Part shown: positions 1 through 6,003 of the stretch, one piece after another
Layout: every line of letters begins with the position of its first letter
Numbering within the stretch: position 1 is the stretch's first letter
Program-made: the position numbers and the translations under genes
IMG/VR virus record: IMGVR_UViG_3300009034_000049
Span: 1-54,245 of that record
Source of the DNA: a virus
Reading direction: 5' to 3' (one strand)
DNA length: 54,245 bases
Notes under the pieces: model-generated
What the model was told of the DNA's origin: nothing
The model's database searches: none
What the model saw: only the letters and a program-made list of their open reading frames with translations

Positions 1-2
1 AG

Positions 3-134
3 CAGCGGCGCCAGAACCGCCGCAAGATGCGGGTGACCGGCAAGTCCGTGTTGCTGCTCAATGAGCTTGCTTTGCGCCGCGCCGAGAAGGCCAAGGAGAA
101 ACTAGAGGCGCGTGGTAACGAAGAACGTAGCTGA
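3..134 (+). CDS. C-terminal end of a truncated upstream gene
   Basis: An open frame enters from the left edge and ends at TGA 132-134, giving 43 visible codons rich in Arg, Lys and Glu with a helical look (LLLNELALRRAEKAKEKLEA). It overlaps the GTG start of the next gene by 23 nt, the usual coupling in this genome, and holds that gene's SD (AAGGAG at 94-99). The start and most of the protein lie outside the window, so no function can be given. Confidence 0.6.
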   Translation, partial: QRRQNRRKMRVTGKSVLLLNELALRRAEKAKEKLEARGNEERS

Positions 135-2154
135 TACTGGCGCGGGGCTGGACACGCCGCTAGTCCTGAAGGACGAGTGCTCGCCCCATGTCGTCGACAC
201 GTCGACGGACACCAAGCCGACGGCGCACCCCTGGTCGCACGCCATCGTGACCACGCCCGACGCGATCGTCCTGTTCTACCAGGAAGGTGCGAGCGGGCTC
301 CTGATGGTGTACTCGGCGGACGGTGGGGTTTCTTGGAGCGCGCCGTTGGTGATCACCACTGCGACGGACGTCTACCCATCGGCGGTCGCCGACATTTGCA
401 CCCAGGACATTCATGTGATCTACAGCGAGGACGGCGATCCTGTGATAGGCGACGGTCATTCGGTGTACCATCGCGCCCTGATCTACGTTGGGGCGCCTGG
501 TCTGCCTGCCTGGAATCTTGGTCAGGAGATCGAGGTAGCCTACGGGAATCCAGGGATTGGATACAGTAACGCGGTTCTGTCGGTTCAGGGTAGGGCCTGC
601 GACAGCACAGATGACGACGATGGCAGGCTCATGGTTCTGGCCTTGCGCAAGACCTTCACCACTCGCACTTGGGCTACGTTCACCGCTACGGCGCCTTGGA
701 CACTCCAGGGAGCGGCTGAAAGCTCGGCGGCGGTGCCTACGGCTTCGGGGAACGAGCGGGCGGCGATGGCGCAGCAGGGGGGGATGGCATACGCGCTGAC
801 CTTCTCTGGGGGCCTTTATGGCTTCTACCGTTCAGGCGACGTTGCGTGGGGGGACGCGAGCGTCGCGTTCACCGCCCTGGATGGGTTCTCCGGCGACAAC
901 AACGAGGGCTTCGGGTTGGCGGTCGATTACCTGGGTTCGCTGACCACGACGCTGTCGGGCGGATCAGAGGTGTGCCCGACCGTCAAAGAGGCGGCAATTG
1001 CATACGTCAAGGACTCCCATGTTCTGTACCGAGAATATAGCGTGCCGGTCGGCGGCACGATGAGCGTGGTCGAGAGCGTTGCGTGGCCACAGAAAAACGC
1101 GTACCAGGCGACCATCTCCCGTGTGGGTCAATACTATAGGATAGCGGCCATTGTGGCTACACCGGCCCCGACAGCGAGGTCTGTGATATGGGCCGACGCG
1201 CCGTACTTCGGGTCATGGTATGCGATTGCGGAGGACGCCTCCGACGAGGAATGGAACTGGATCGGGGTGCCGCAGCACGCCACCAGCGGTTACGAATGGG
1301 CGGCTGCCTGGAGCGAGACTAAGACCAGCGCTTATAACGTGTACGTGGGTCGGTGTCCTATCGCTCTCTACCTCATGGTGTGCGAGACAGGGGCGGGCGT
1401 CGACGCGCCATCCCTCGCTCTTCCGCTGACGGACACGGGGGTGGGTGCTGACATACCAGGGCTGTTGCTGGCCTTGATCGATGCTGGCGCTGGTGCGGAC
1501 GTGCCCGTAGTGATTCTGGCTGTGGCGGATACGGGGGCTGGCACCGAAGTGATTGGGCGGGCGGTTCCCCTCACGGACACTGGCGCGGGAACGGACACGG
1601 CGGTCATCAGGGTCGCGGTGGTCGATACTGGATCGGGCACCGAAGTGGCTGCCCTTATCGTGAGCGTAACGGACACAGGGAGTGGGGCCGATGCCATAGT
1701 GAACTCGCCGATCGTGTCGGTGCTGGACTACGGGTACGGCGGCGACGCCGCTACAATAGGATTGTCGATCACGGACACGGGCGCAGGATCGGATGCTGTG
1801 TTGCTGAGCATCATGGTTACCGACACGGGCTCTGGAGGCGAGACCCTTACTATTGTCCTGAACGTGACGGATGCTGGCGCAGGCGTCGACGCGATCGAGA
1901 AGAATAGCACGGTCATAGACGCGGCAGTAGGTGCCGACGCTGTCGCGCTGGCCGTCGGGAACACCGTCGGTTCTGGAGCGATACTGGCCGACTCTGGAAC
2001 GGGAACAGAAGAAGTGACCATCCTGCTTAATGTGACGGACACGGGGATGGGCGCCGATGCCGCCACGATGGCGGTGCGCGTGGCGATGCTGGTTCTCCGG
2101 CTCCTCATGGAGCGTGGGAGAATCCGGCTGCGGGTGAAAGGCCCTGGAGCCTAA
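112..2154 (+). CDS. Sialidase-like propeller protein with DTGxGxD repeats
   Basis: This 680-residue protein starts at GTG 112 behind AAGGAG. Residues ~30-420 look like a BNR or sialidase-type beta-propeller: an Asp-box (YSADGGVSWS, ~67-76) is followed by blade-like stretches rich in Gly, Trp and Tyr. From ~423 to ~650 there are about fourteen copies of a 16-residue unit beginning DTGxGxD/E and followed by alternating hydrophobic residues, as in a beta-solenoid or stacked beta-fibre. One isolated unit (DTGAGLDTPLVLKD) sits at the extreme N-terminus, so the repeats flank the propeller. The next gene has a BppU-like fold and the structural block follows, so a virion appendage that binds or trims host glycans is likely. 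Catalytic sialidase residues were not identified, so it may only bind. Confidence 0.6.
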   Translation: MVTKNVADTGAGLDTPLVLKDECSPHVVDTSTDTKPTAHPWSHAIVTTPDAIVLFYQEGASGLLMVYSADGGVSWSAPLVITTATDVYPSAVADICTQDIHVIYSEDGDPVIGDGHSVYHRALIYVGAPGLPAWNLGQEIEVAYGNPGIGYSNAVLSVQGRACDSTDDDDGRLMVLALRKTFTTRTWATFTATAPWTLQGAAESSAAVPTASGNERAAMAQQGGMAYALTFSGGLYGFYRSGDVAWGDASVAFTALDGFSGDNNEGFGLAVDYLGSLTTTLSGGSEVCPTVKEAAIAYVKDSHVLYREYSVPVGGTMSVVESVAWPQKNAYQATISRVGQYYRIAAIVATPAPTARSVIWADAPYFGSWYAIAEDASDEEWNWIGVPQHATSGYEWAAAWSETKTSAYNVYVGRCPIALYLMVCETGAGVDAPSLALPLTDTGVGADIPGLLLALIDAGAGADVPVVILAVADTGAGTEVIGRAVPLTDTGAGTDTAVIRVAVVDTGSGTEVAALIVSVTDTGSGADAIVNSPIVSVLDYGYGGDAATIGLSITDTGAGSDAVLLSIMVTDTGSGGETLTIVLNVTDAGAGVDAIEKNSTVIDAAVGADAVALAVGNTVGSGAILADSGTGTEEVTILLNVTDTGMGADAATMAVRVAMLVLRLLMERGRIRLRVKGPGA

Positions 2155-2166
2155 GGGAGAGAATCG

Positions 2167-2565
2167 ATGGCCGACGAAACAGAGATGTCAGACTACGTCC
2201 CCATGCAGGGGCGCGAGGTTATCGCCCAGTTTGTTGGGCCGATCACATTGTGGCTTGGGGAAAAGACGCCATCGCTGGATTTGATCTTCACCTACGACGC
2301 GGGCGGCTTTGTCGACCTTTCGCCTGGCGGGAGTCCGGCGACGATCAACGTGTACATCGCTCGGTACCGAGGTGCGAAGGTGGTCATGACTGGTACTGCC
2401 ACCATCATCGACGCGACAAAGGGCCAGGCCCTCTTCAACTTCCCGTCCGTGTTCACCGTACCTGGGCTGTACGAGGGCCAGGCGGCGCTGGACTTCGGCG
2501 GCGGGCAGGTGCAGAGCACACAGAAGTTCCTCATCCACGTTCGGGTAGGAACGCCGACATCGTAA
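2167..2565 (+). CDS. BppU N-terminal-like Ig-fold structural protein
   Basis: The protein has 132 residues, starts at ATG 2167 after GGGAGAG and lies 12 nt after the propeller gene. Residues ~35-130 follow the pattern of the N-terminal domain of phage baseplate upper proteins (DUF2479/BppU type): a hydrophobic strand, INVYIARYRGAKVV, then TIIDATKGQALFNF, then GLYEGQAAL and a final FLIHVRV strand. These domains usually attach receptor-binding proteins to the virion or act as small Ig-like decorations. The fold assignment rests on this strand pattern alone. Confidence 0.5.
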   Translation: MADETEMSDYVPMQGREVIAQFVGPITLWLGEKTPSLDLIFTYDAGGFVDLSPGGSPATINVYIARYRGAKVVMTGTATIIDATKGQALFNFPSVFTVPGLYEGQAALDFGGGQVQSTQKFLIHVRVGTPTS

Positions 2566-2578
2566 GGGAGGCAGAAAG

Positions 2579-2919
2579 ATGAGTCTGATGGGGGATACGT
2601 CCGACGACTCCGACGGAGGTTTATCCGCTTCCTACAGATCGCCTACTGCTGGTCGCAGGGGCACGATGATTACGTCTACCCTGGCGTCCAGGGATGGTAC
2701 GGGTACATCCCGCCGCGCGTCCGCTGTGTTCGCTGCGGGCGGAGGGGGGACTATATCCCTGTGAGCGGAACCAAAGGGGGCTCTCGGCGGAGTGGCCGGA
2801 GGCCGACCGCTGGTCGGCGCCTGTCAAGGAGGCGCCAGTCCCCCATAAAGAGCGAACGCAAGCGAACGCGGCGGCAGACCCACGTTGAACGACGGAGTGG
2901 GCAGCGCGGCGGACGCTGA
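2579..2919 (+). pseudogene. CxxC small protein, frame-disrupted or frameshifted
   Basis: ATG 2579 follows a good SD (AGGGAGG), but its own frame gives a low-complexity 61-residue peptide ending at 2764. The frame one base back, open from 2566 to TGA 2917-2919, reads like a real protein: basic and aromatic, with FIRFLQIAYCWSQGHDDY, GWYGYIPPRVRC, a CVRC pair and an Arg-rich tail. That frame has no ATG, GTG or TTG before the conserved-looking part. A run of five G at 2590-2594, just after the start, would join the two frames if one base were added or the ribosome slipped -1. It is therefore a broken gene, a sequencing indel or a frameshifted gene. Function is unknown; the visible Cys pairs suggest metal binding. 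Confidence 0.4.
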
Positions 2920-2923
2920 TTTG

Positions 2924-2932
2924 TGGTATACT
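2924..2932 (+). promoter_or_regulatory. Extended -10 promoter candidate
   Basis: TGGTATACT is a good extended -10 element (TGn followed by TATACT) 28 bp before the ATG at 2960. No -35 hexamer lies at the usual distance; a TTGAAC at 2885 is too far away. Extended -10 promoters can work without a -35. Confidence 0.35.
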
Positions 2933-2959
2933 GAGAAGGATCAAAAGGAGGTTCTGTTC

Positions 2960-3232
2960 ATGGCCAAGACTAAGAAGCAGGAAGCAGCCCCTTCCACTCA
3001 GCCGTCGGCGCCCCAGCAGGCGCCTCTTCCTGGCTTGTCGGTCGACGAGCTTAAGGCTCTCCTCGGCGACAAGGAAGTTCTGATCATGCAACTGCAGAAG
3101 CAGATGCGGGTGTATCAGGGGAACATCGCTGCCCTGGCCCAGGAACTTCAAGCTAGGCAGGAGGAGATCGAGAGGCTGCGCGGCAAGGGCAAGAAGGCGG
3201 CGAAGGAGACGGAAGCGGAAGCTGAATCCTGA
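2960..3232 (+). CDS. Small coiled-coil protein
   Basis: The protein has 90 residues and starts at ATG 2960, directly behind AAAAGGAGG. A TTG at 2885 in the same frame would add an N-terminus with no SD and was not chosen. After a Pro/Gln/Ala-rich opening, residues ~26-80 form a charged heptad-like helix (LQKQMRVYQGNIAALAQELQ) and the end is Lys/Glu-rich. It is the last gene before the tRNA promoter. A structural or assembly role is possible, but no family was recognised. Confidence 0.7.
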   Translation: MAKTKKQEAAPSTQPSAPQQAPLPGLSVDELKALLGDKEVLIMQLQKQMRVYQGNIAALAQELQARQEEIERLRGKGKKAAKETEAEAES

Positions 3233-3233
3233 C

Positions 3234-3263
3234 TTGACGCTTCTCCACTGCCTGTGCTACACT
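3234..3263 (+). promoter_or_regulatory. Promoter of the tRNA array
   Basis: TTGACG (3234-3239), an 18-bp spacer and TACACT (3258-3263) preceded by TG at 3255-3256 form a sigma70-type promoter with extended -10. It begins inside the stop codon of the preceding gene and faces the leader and tRNA array. The same TTGAC...TGCTA arrangement recurs at 6349 and 35412. Confidence 0.7.
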
Positions 3264-3405
3264 AATTGAGTCCCTGAGGGACGAACCACCTCATCGTCGC
3301 GGAAGATACGATGAGTCGACGTCGTGCTGCGACGCGGCGTTGGTTGCGAATACGCCCCCTGGCTCGCGGCGCGTCGACAGTAAGTCCGCCGCCAGGGGGT
3401 ATGGT
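3264..3405 (+). ncRNA. Structured leader upstream of the tRNA array
   Basis: This ~140-nt stretch has no gene and no tRNA T-loop, but holds five consecutive hairpins: GTCCC/GGGAC (3270-3282), CTCATCGT/ACGATGAG (3290-3297 with 3308-3315), CGTCG/CGACG (3320-3334), GGCGT/ACGCC (3336-3356) and CCCCCTGGC/GCCAGGGGG (3355-3363 with 3391-3399). The fourth and fifth share two bases, so they may alternate. It lies between the promoter and the first tRNA, so it would be the 5' end of the array transcript: a processing leader, a regulatory element or an independent small RNA. No known RNA family was recognised. Confidence 0.55.
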
Positions 3406-3414
3406 ATCTCTATT

Positions 3415-3488
3415 GGGCGGTTAGTTCAGCGGCAGAATGGCTGTCTCCAAAACAGCAGACGAGGGTTCAAGTCCTTCACCGCCTGCCA
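3415..3488 (+). tRNA. tRNA-Trp(CCA)
   Basis: Cloverleaf with acceptor GGGCGGT/ACCGCCT, anticodon stem GCTGT/ACAGC and loop CTCCAAA, giving anticodon CCA. CCA end encoded. First tRNA of the array. Confidence 0.93.
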
Positions 3489-3492
3489 TAGC

Positions 3493-3580
3493 TGAGGGGT
3501 GACCGAGAGGACGAAGGTGCACCGCTGCTAACGGTGAGACCCGCAAGGGTTCGCGGGTTCGAATCCCGCCCCCTCAGCCA
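3493..3580 (+). tRNA. tRNA-Ser(GCT)
   Basis: Acceptor TGAGGGG/CCCCTCA, anticodon stem CACCG/CGGTG with loop CTGCTAA (GCT), long class II variable arm, discriminator G and encoded CCA, as expected for serine. Confidence 0.92.
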
Positions 3581-3599
3581 TACGGGAAGACCTATAGAC

Positions 3600-3677
3600 T
3601 GGGGCGTAGCTTAGCGGTACAAAAGCGCCGATCTTATAAGTCGGTGATCGCGGGTTCGAATCCCGCCGCCCCGACCA
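3600..3677 (+). tRNA. tRNA-Ile(TAT)
   Basis: Anticodon stem CCGAT/GTCGG with loop CTTATAA gives TAT, which reads ATA. The acceptor TGGGGCG/CGCCCCG opens with a T-G wobble; CCA is encoded. A TAT anticodon decodes ATA without the lysidine-modified CAT tRNA that most bacteria use. Confidence 0.85.
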
Positions 3678-3720
3678 GAGCACTTGGGAGATCGGGAGCC
3701 ATAACAGAACGTTAACATAG

Positions 3721-3794
3721 GCCGTCGCAGTCCGATGGACGGACGCCCGCCTTGTAAGCGGGAGGCGCAGGTTCGATTCCTGTCGGCGGCTCCA
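3721..3794 (+). tRNA. tRNA-Thr(TGT)
   Basis: Acceptor GCCGTCG/CGGCGGC, anticodon stem CCCGC/GCGGG, loop CTTGTAA (TGT), discriminator T and encoded CCA. Confidence 0.9.
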
Positions 3795-3797
3795 TGT

Positions 3798-3872
3798 GGG
3801 GGTGTGGCTCAATGGGAGAGCGCGGCGTTCGCAACGCCGAGGTTGCGGGTTCGACTCCCGCCGCCTCCACCA
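3798..3872 (+). tRNA. tRNA-Ala(CGC)
   Basis: Acceptor GGGGGTG/CGCCTCC has the G3-T70 pair that marks alanine. Anticodon stem CGGCG/CGCCG with loop TTCGCAA gives CGC. CCA encoded. Confidence 0.9.
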
Positions 3873-3877
3873 TACGC

Positions 3878-3952
3878 GGGGGGTTAGTGATAATGGGAGC
3901 ACACCTGCCTTGCAAGCAGGAAGTAGGAGTTCGACTCTCCTACCCTCCACCA
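3878..3952 (+). tRNA. tRNA-Ala(TGC)
   Basis: Acceptor GGGGGGT/ACCCTCC again has G3-T70. Anticodon stem CCTGC/GCAGG with loop CTTGCAA gives TGC. CCA encoded. Confidence 0.9.
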
Positions 3953-3955
3953 TGA

Positions 3956-4034
3956 GCCTCTGTAGCTCAGTTGGATCAAGAGCGCGTGACTTCGAATCAC
4001 GAGGTCGCAGGTTCGAGTCCTGTCAGGGGCTCCA
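3956..4034 (+). tRNA. tRNA-Arg(TCG)
   Basis: Acceptor GCCTCTG/CAGGGGC, anticodon stem CGTGA/TCACG, loop CTTCGAA (TCG), encoded CCA. Confidence 0.92.
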
Positions 4035-4037
4035 TAC

Positions 4038-4112
4038 TCTGGTATGGCGTAGTTGGTAGCGCGCGTGGCTGTTAACCACGAGGCGGGGGTTCGAGTCCTC
4101 CTACCGGAGCCA
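4038..4112 (+). tRNA. tRNA-Asn(GTT)
   Basis: Acceptor TCTGGTA/TACCGGA, anticodon stem CGTGG/CCACG, loop CTGTTAA (GTT), discriminator G, encoded CCA. Confidence 0.92.
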
Positions 4113-4115
4113 AGT

Positions 4116-4192
4116 GCGGGGTTAGCTCAACAAGGCAGAGCGGATGCTTTACACGCATTAGGTTGGGGGTTCGATTCCCTCACCCCGTACCA
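4116..4192 (+). tRNA. tRNA-Val(TAC)
   Basis: Acceptor GCGGGGT/ACCCCGT, anticodon stem GATGC/GCATT, loop TTTACAC (TAC), discriminator A, encoded CCA. Confidence 0.9.
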
Positions 4193-4195
4193 TAA

Positions 4196-4269
4196 GCCGC
4201 CATAGTCTAGTGGAAAGACGGAGCCTTGGTACGGCTCAGGCGGGAGTCCGATTCTCCCTGGCGGCTCCA
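4196..4269 (+). tRNA. tRNA-Thr(GGT)
   Basis: Acceptor GCCGCCA/TGGCGGC, anticodon stem GAGCC/GGCTC, loop TTGGTAC (GGT), encoded CCA. It abuts the next tRNA with no spacer. Confidence 0.9.
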
Positions 4270-4344
4270 GCCGCTGTAGGTCAACTGGCAGACCGCGCGG
4301 TTCGTACCCGCGAGATGATGGTTCAAGTCCGTCCGGCGGCTCCA
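4270..4344 (+). tRNA. tRNA-Thr(CGT)
   Basis: Acceptor GCCGCTG/CGGCGGC, anticodon stem CGCGG/CCGCG, loop TTCGTAC (CGT), encoded CCA. With TGT and GGT this is the third Thr isoacceptor. Confidence 0.9.
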
Positions 4345-4348
4345 GAGT

Positions 4349-4423
4349 GGGGCGGTAGCATAAGGGCAAGTGCGGCGGTCTGATATGCCGCTGATGGGGG
4401 TTCGAATCCCTCCCGCCCTACCA
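4349..4423 (+). tRNA. tRNA-Ile(GAT)
   Basis: Acceptor GGGGCGG/CCGCCCT, anticodon stem GCGGT/GCCGC, loop CTGATAT (GAT), discriminator A, encoded CCA. Confidence 0.88.
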
Positions 4424-4424
4424 T

Positions 4425-4501
4425 AGCAGTGTGGCGCAATTGGCAGACGCGCCTGGTTCAAAACCAGGATGATGTGAGTTCGAATCTCACCACTGCTACC
4501 A
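4425..4501 (+). tRNA. tRNA-Leu(CAA) lacking the long variable arm
   Basis: Acceptor AGCAGTG/CACTGCT and discriminator A fit leucine. The D-arm (TGGCGCAATTGGCAGACGCG) has the three-pair stem and large loop typical of bacterial tRNA-Leu. Anticodon stem CCTGG/CCAGG with loop TTCAAAA gives CAA. Only five bases (ATGAT) separate the anticodon stem from the T-stem, where leucine tRNAs normally carry a long arm. CCA encoded. Confidence 0.82.
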
Positions 4502-4505
4502 AAGA

Positions 4506-4582
4506 CGGAGTGTAGCGTAGTCAGGTAACGCACCTGGTTTGGGGCCAGGGGATCGGAGGTTCGAATCCTCCCGCTCCGACCA
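4506..4582 (+). tRNA. tRNA-Pro(TGG)
   Basis: Acceptor CGGAGTG/CGCTCCG begins with the C1-G72 pair typical of proline. Anticodon stem CCTGG/CCAGG, loop TTTGGGG (TGG), encoded CCA. Confidence 0.92.
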
Positions 4583-4585
4583 TAC

Positions 4586-4661
4586 GCCGCTGGGGTGTGA
4601 CGGTGTGCACGCGTCCCTGTCAAGGACGAGGCAGCGGGTTCAACTCCCGTCAGTGGCGCCA
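4586..4661 (+). tRNA. tRNA-Asp(GTC)
   Basis: Acceptor GCCGCTG/CAGTGGC, anticodon stem CGTCC/GGACG, loop CTGTCAA (GTC), discriminator G as expected for aspartate, encoded CCA. Confidence 0.92.
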
Positions 4662-4663
4662 GA

Positions 4664-4737
4664 GCGGGCGAAGTGTTGTGGTGGCACATCTGCCTTCCAA
4701 GCAGAGAGCGGGGGTTCGATTCCCCCCGCCCGCTCCA
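4664..4737 (+). tRNA. tRNA-Gly(TCC)
   Basis: Acceptor GCGGGCG/CGCCCGC, anticodon stem TCTGC/GCAGA, loop CTTCCAA (TCC), discriminator T as usual for glycine, encoded CCA. Confidence 0.92.
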
Positions 4738-4767
4738 TAGATGGAGAAAGATTTATCGGAGGTGACA

Positions 4768-5226
4768 ATGGGTGTCATCGATGGAAAAGTACACGGGAAG
4801 CGGGCGCGGGAGATGGCGATGACTGCTACGATTCTTAACGTCGATGGGCCTAAGGCGCACGCTTTTTGGCCAGATGGTATCACGTCGAGCCTCAGATGGT
4901 GCGTGCCGATCCCATCGAACTGGAGGAAAGGCACGGACATCTTGCTACACATGATGTGCGTGCAATTCAATACTCCTGGGAGCCCGACAGTCGTCTTGAG
5001 GAGTTCCATCCAAGCACGACCGGCGGGCGAAGAAGCGACTTGGAACATCGAGAATGGTGCTGTTTGCGACCAGGCATTGCCGCAGGGACTTCATACGCGC
5101 GTTACCCGAACCATTTCTGGCGCTGATGTCGAACACGGTGAGATCATCGACTGGGTTCTCGTACGGAGAGGGGGCGAGGTGGCGGATACCGTGAATGATG
5201 AAGTGTTTTGTAAGATGAGCGCCTAG
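4768..5226 (+). CDS. Virion-type beta-sandwich protein inside the tRNA array
   Basis: The protein has 152 residues. ATG 4768 is preferred over the in-frame ATG 4741 because GGAGGTG (4758-4764) is correctly spaced before it. The sequence has a beta-rich plan familiar from phage fibre and neck proteins: an aromatic HAFWPDG segment, VPIPSNWRKGTDILL, a thymidylate-rich-looking middle with few charges, then GEIIDWVLVRRGGEVADT near the end, similar to the GDxIxxxLxRxGxxxxDT motif of structural proteins. It sits between tRNA-Gly and tRNA-Ser and splits the array in two. A virion appendage or decoration role is inferred; no enzyme motif is seen. Confidence 0.65.
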   Translation: MGVIDGKVHGKRAREMAMTATILNVDGPKAHAFWPDGITSSLRWCVPIPSNWRKGTDILLHMMCVQFNTPGSPTVVLRSSIQARPAGEEATWNIENGAVCDQALPQGLHTRVTRTISGADVEHGEIIDWVLVRRGGEVADTVNDEVFCKMSA

Positions 5227-5253
5227 ATAGAATACACAGCAGGTAAGTAACGC

Positions 5254-5339
5254 TGTAGGGCGGCAATGGGAGTAGCAGCCGACTTCGAAACTCGGTAAGC
5301 GGAAACGCGATGGGGGTTCGACTCCCTCCCCTACAGCCA
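5254..5339 (+). tRNA. tRNA-Ser(CGA)
   Basis: Acceptor TGTAGGG/CCCTACA, loop TTCGAAA (CGA), long variable arm with GCG/CGC stem, discriminator G, encoded CCA. The anticodon stem CCGAC/CTCGG has a C-C mismatch next to the loop. Confidence 0.85.
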
Positions 5340-5340
5340 A

Positions 5341-5417
5341 GCCGAGGTAGCTCAGTCCGGTAGAGCGCGTGCCTGAAGAACACGAAGTCGTTGGTTCAAT
5401 TCCAACCCTCGGCGCCA
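5341..5417 (+). tRNA. tRNA-Phe(GAA)
   Basis: Acceptor GCCGAGG/CCTCGGC, anticodon loop CTGAAGA (GAA), encoded CCA. The anticodon stem CGTGC/ACACG has a C-A mismatch at its base, and the discriminator is G where bacterial Phe tRNAs usually have A. Confidence 0.8.
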
Positions 5418-5418
5418 T

Positions 5419-5495
5419 GTCCCGCTAGCTCAACGGAGAAGAGCGCGTCGCTTCTAACGACGAGGATCGGGGTTCGAGTCCTCGGCGGGGTACCA
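5419..5495 (+). tRNA. tRNA-Arg(TCT)
   Basis: Acceptor GTCCCGC/GCGGGGT, anticodon stem CGTCG/CGACG, loop CTTCTAA (TCT), encoded CCA. Confidence 0.9.
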
Positions 5496-5499
5496 AAGA

Positions 5500-5576
5500 G
5501 CCTCAGTAGCTCAGTGGAATAGAGCGCCTCCCTCCTAAGGAGGATGTCGCGGGTTCGAATCCCGCCTGGGGCTCCA
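5500..5576 (+). tRNA. tRNA-Arg(CCT)
   Basis: Acceptor GCCTCAG/CTGGGGC, anticodon stem CCTCC/GGAGG, loop CTCCTAA (CCT), encoded CCA. Confidence 0.9.
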
Positions 5577-5581
5577 TATGC

Positions 5582-5659
5582 GCCGGTGTAGCTCAGTCTG
5601 GCCAGAGCGACGGACTCTTAATCCGTACGTCGCAGGTTCGAATCCTGCCGCCGGTACCA
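5582..5659 (+). tRNA. tRNA-Lys(CTT)
   Basis: Acceptor GCCGGTG/CGCCGGT, anticodon stem ACGGA/TCCGT, loop CTCTTAA (CTT), discriminator A, encoded CCA. Confidence 0.9.
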
Positions 5660-5674
5660 TAGCAGGAGAGCGAT

Positions 5675-5830
5675 ATGGCGAGCCGCGTGAAGCTGACAGG
5701 CGCTGACGGAACGGTCGTGGAGCTTTCGCTTCGGGACACGGATTGGTACTGCCGTCAGTGCGGCAAATGGAATCCGAAGTACCGTCCAGCATGTCAGAAT
5801 TGCGGCAAGCGGTGGTACAAAGATGGATAG
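5675..5830 (+). CDS. RanBP2-type zinc-finger small protein
   Basis: The protein has 51 residues, starts at ATG 5675 behind GCAGGAGAG and lies between tRNA-Lys and tRNA-Tyr. An N-terminal beta segment (VKLTGADGTVVELSL) is followed by DWYCRQCGKWNPKYRPACQN and CGKRW. This matches the RanBP2-type finger pattern W-x-C-x2-C-x3-N-x6-C-x2-C-x3-W, with all four Cys and both Trp present. In eukaryotes such fingers bind ssRNA or ubiquitin; here RNA or protein binding is a guess. The position inside a tRNA transcript makes RNA binding attractive but unproven. A second protein of this type is at 45229. Confidence 0.75.
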   Translation: MASRVKLTGADGTVVELSLRDTDWYCRQCGKWNPKYRPACQNCGKRWYKDG

Positions 5831-5833
5831 CGT

Positions 5834-5923
5834 GTAGGGATGGCCGAGTGGTTGAAGGCGGCGGTCTGTAGAACCGCAGGGGTAACACCCCCCACGTGGG
5901 TTCAAATCCTACTCCCTACACCA
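5834..5923 (+). tRNA. tRNA-Tyr(GTA)
   Basis: Acceptor GTAGGGA/TCCCTAC, anticodon stem GCGGT/ACCGC, loop CTGTAGA (GTA), long variable arm as in bacterial Tyr tRNAs, discriminator A, encoded CCA. Confidence 0.93.
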
Positions 5924-5927
5924 TAGT

Positions 5928-6002
5928 TGGGACGTCGCCCAACGGCAGGGCAACAGCCTTTTAAGCTGGAGTGTGCAGGTTCGAATCCTGTCGTCCCAAC
6001 CA
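5928..6002 (+). tRNA. tRNA-Lys(TTT) on a Gln-like body
   Basis: Acceptor TGGGACG/CGTCCCA, anticodon stem CAGC/GCTG and loop CTTTTAA give TTT (Lys). The T1-A72 pair and the D-arm TCGCCCAACGGCAGGGC resemble bacterial tRNA-Gln more than tRNA-Lys. CCA encoded. Confidence 0.83.
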
Positions 6003-6003
6003 T

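Noticed and set aside
2885-2959. TTG 2885 as start of the coiled-coil protein
   Set aside because: No SD lies before it and the added residues overlap a promoter; ATG 2960 has a very strong SD.
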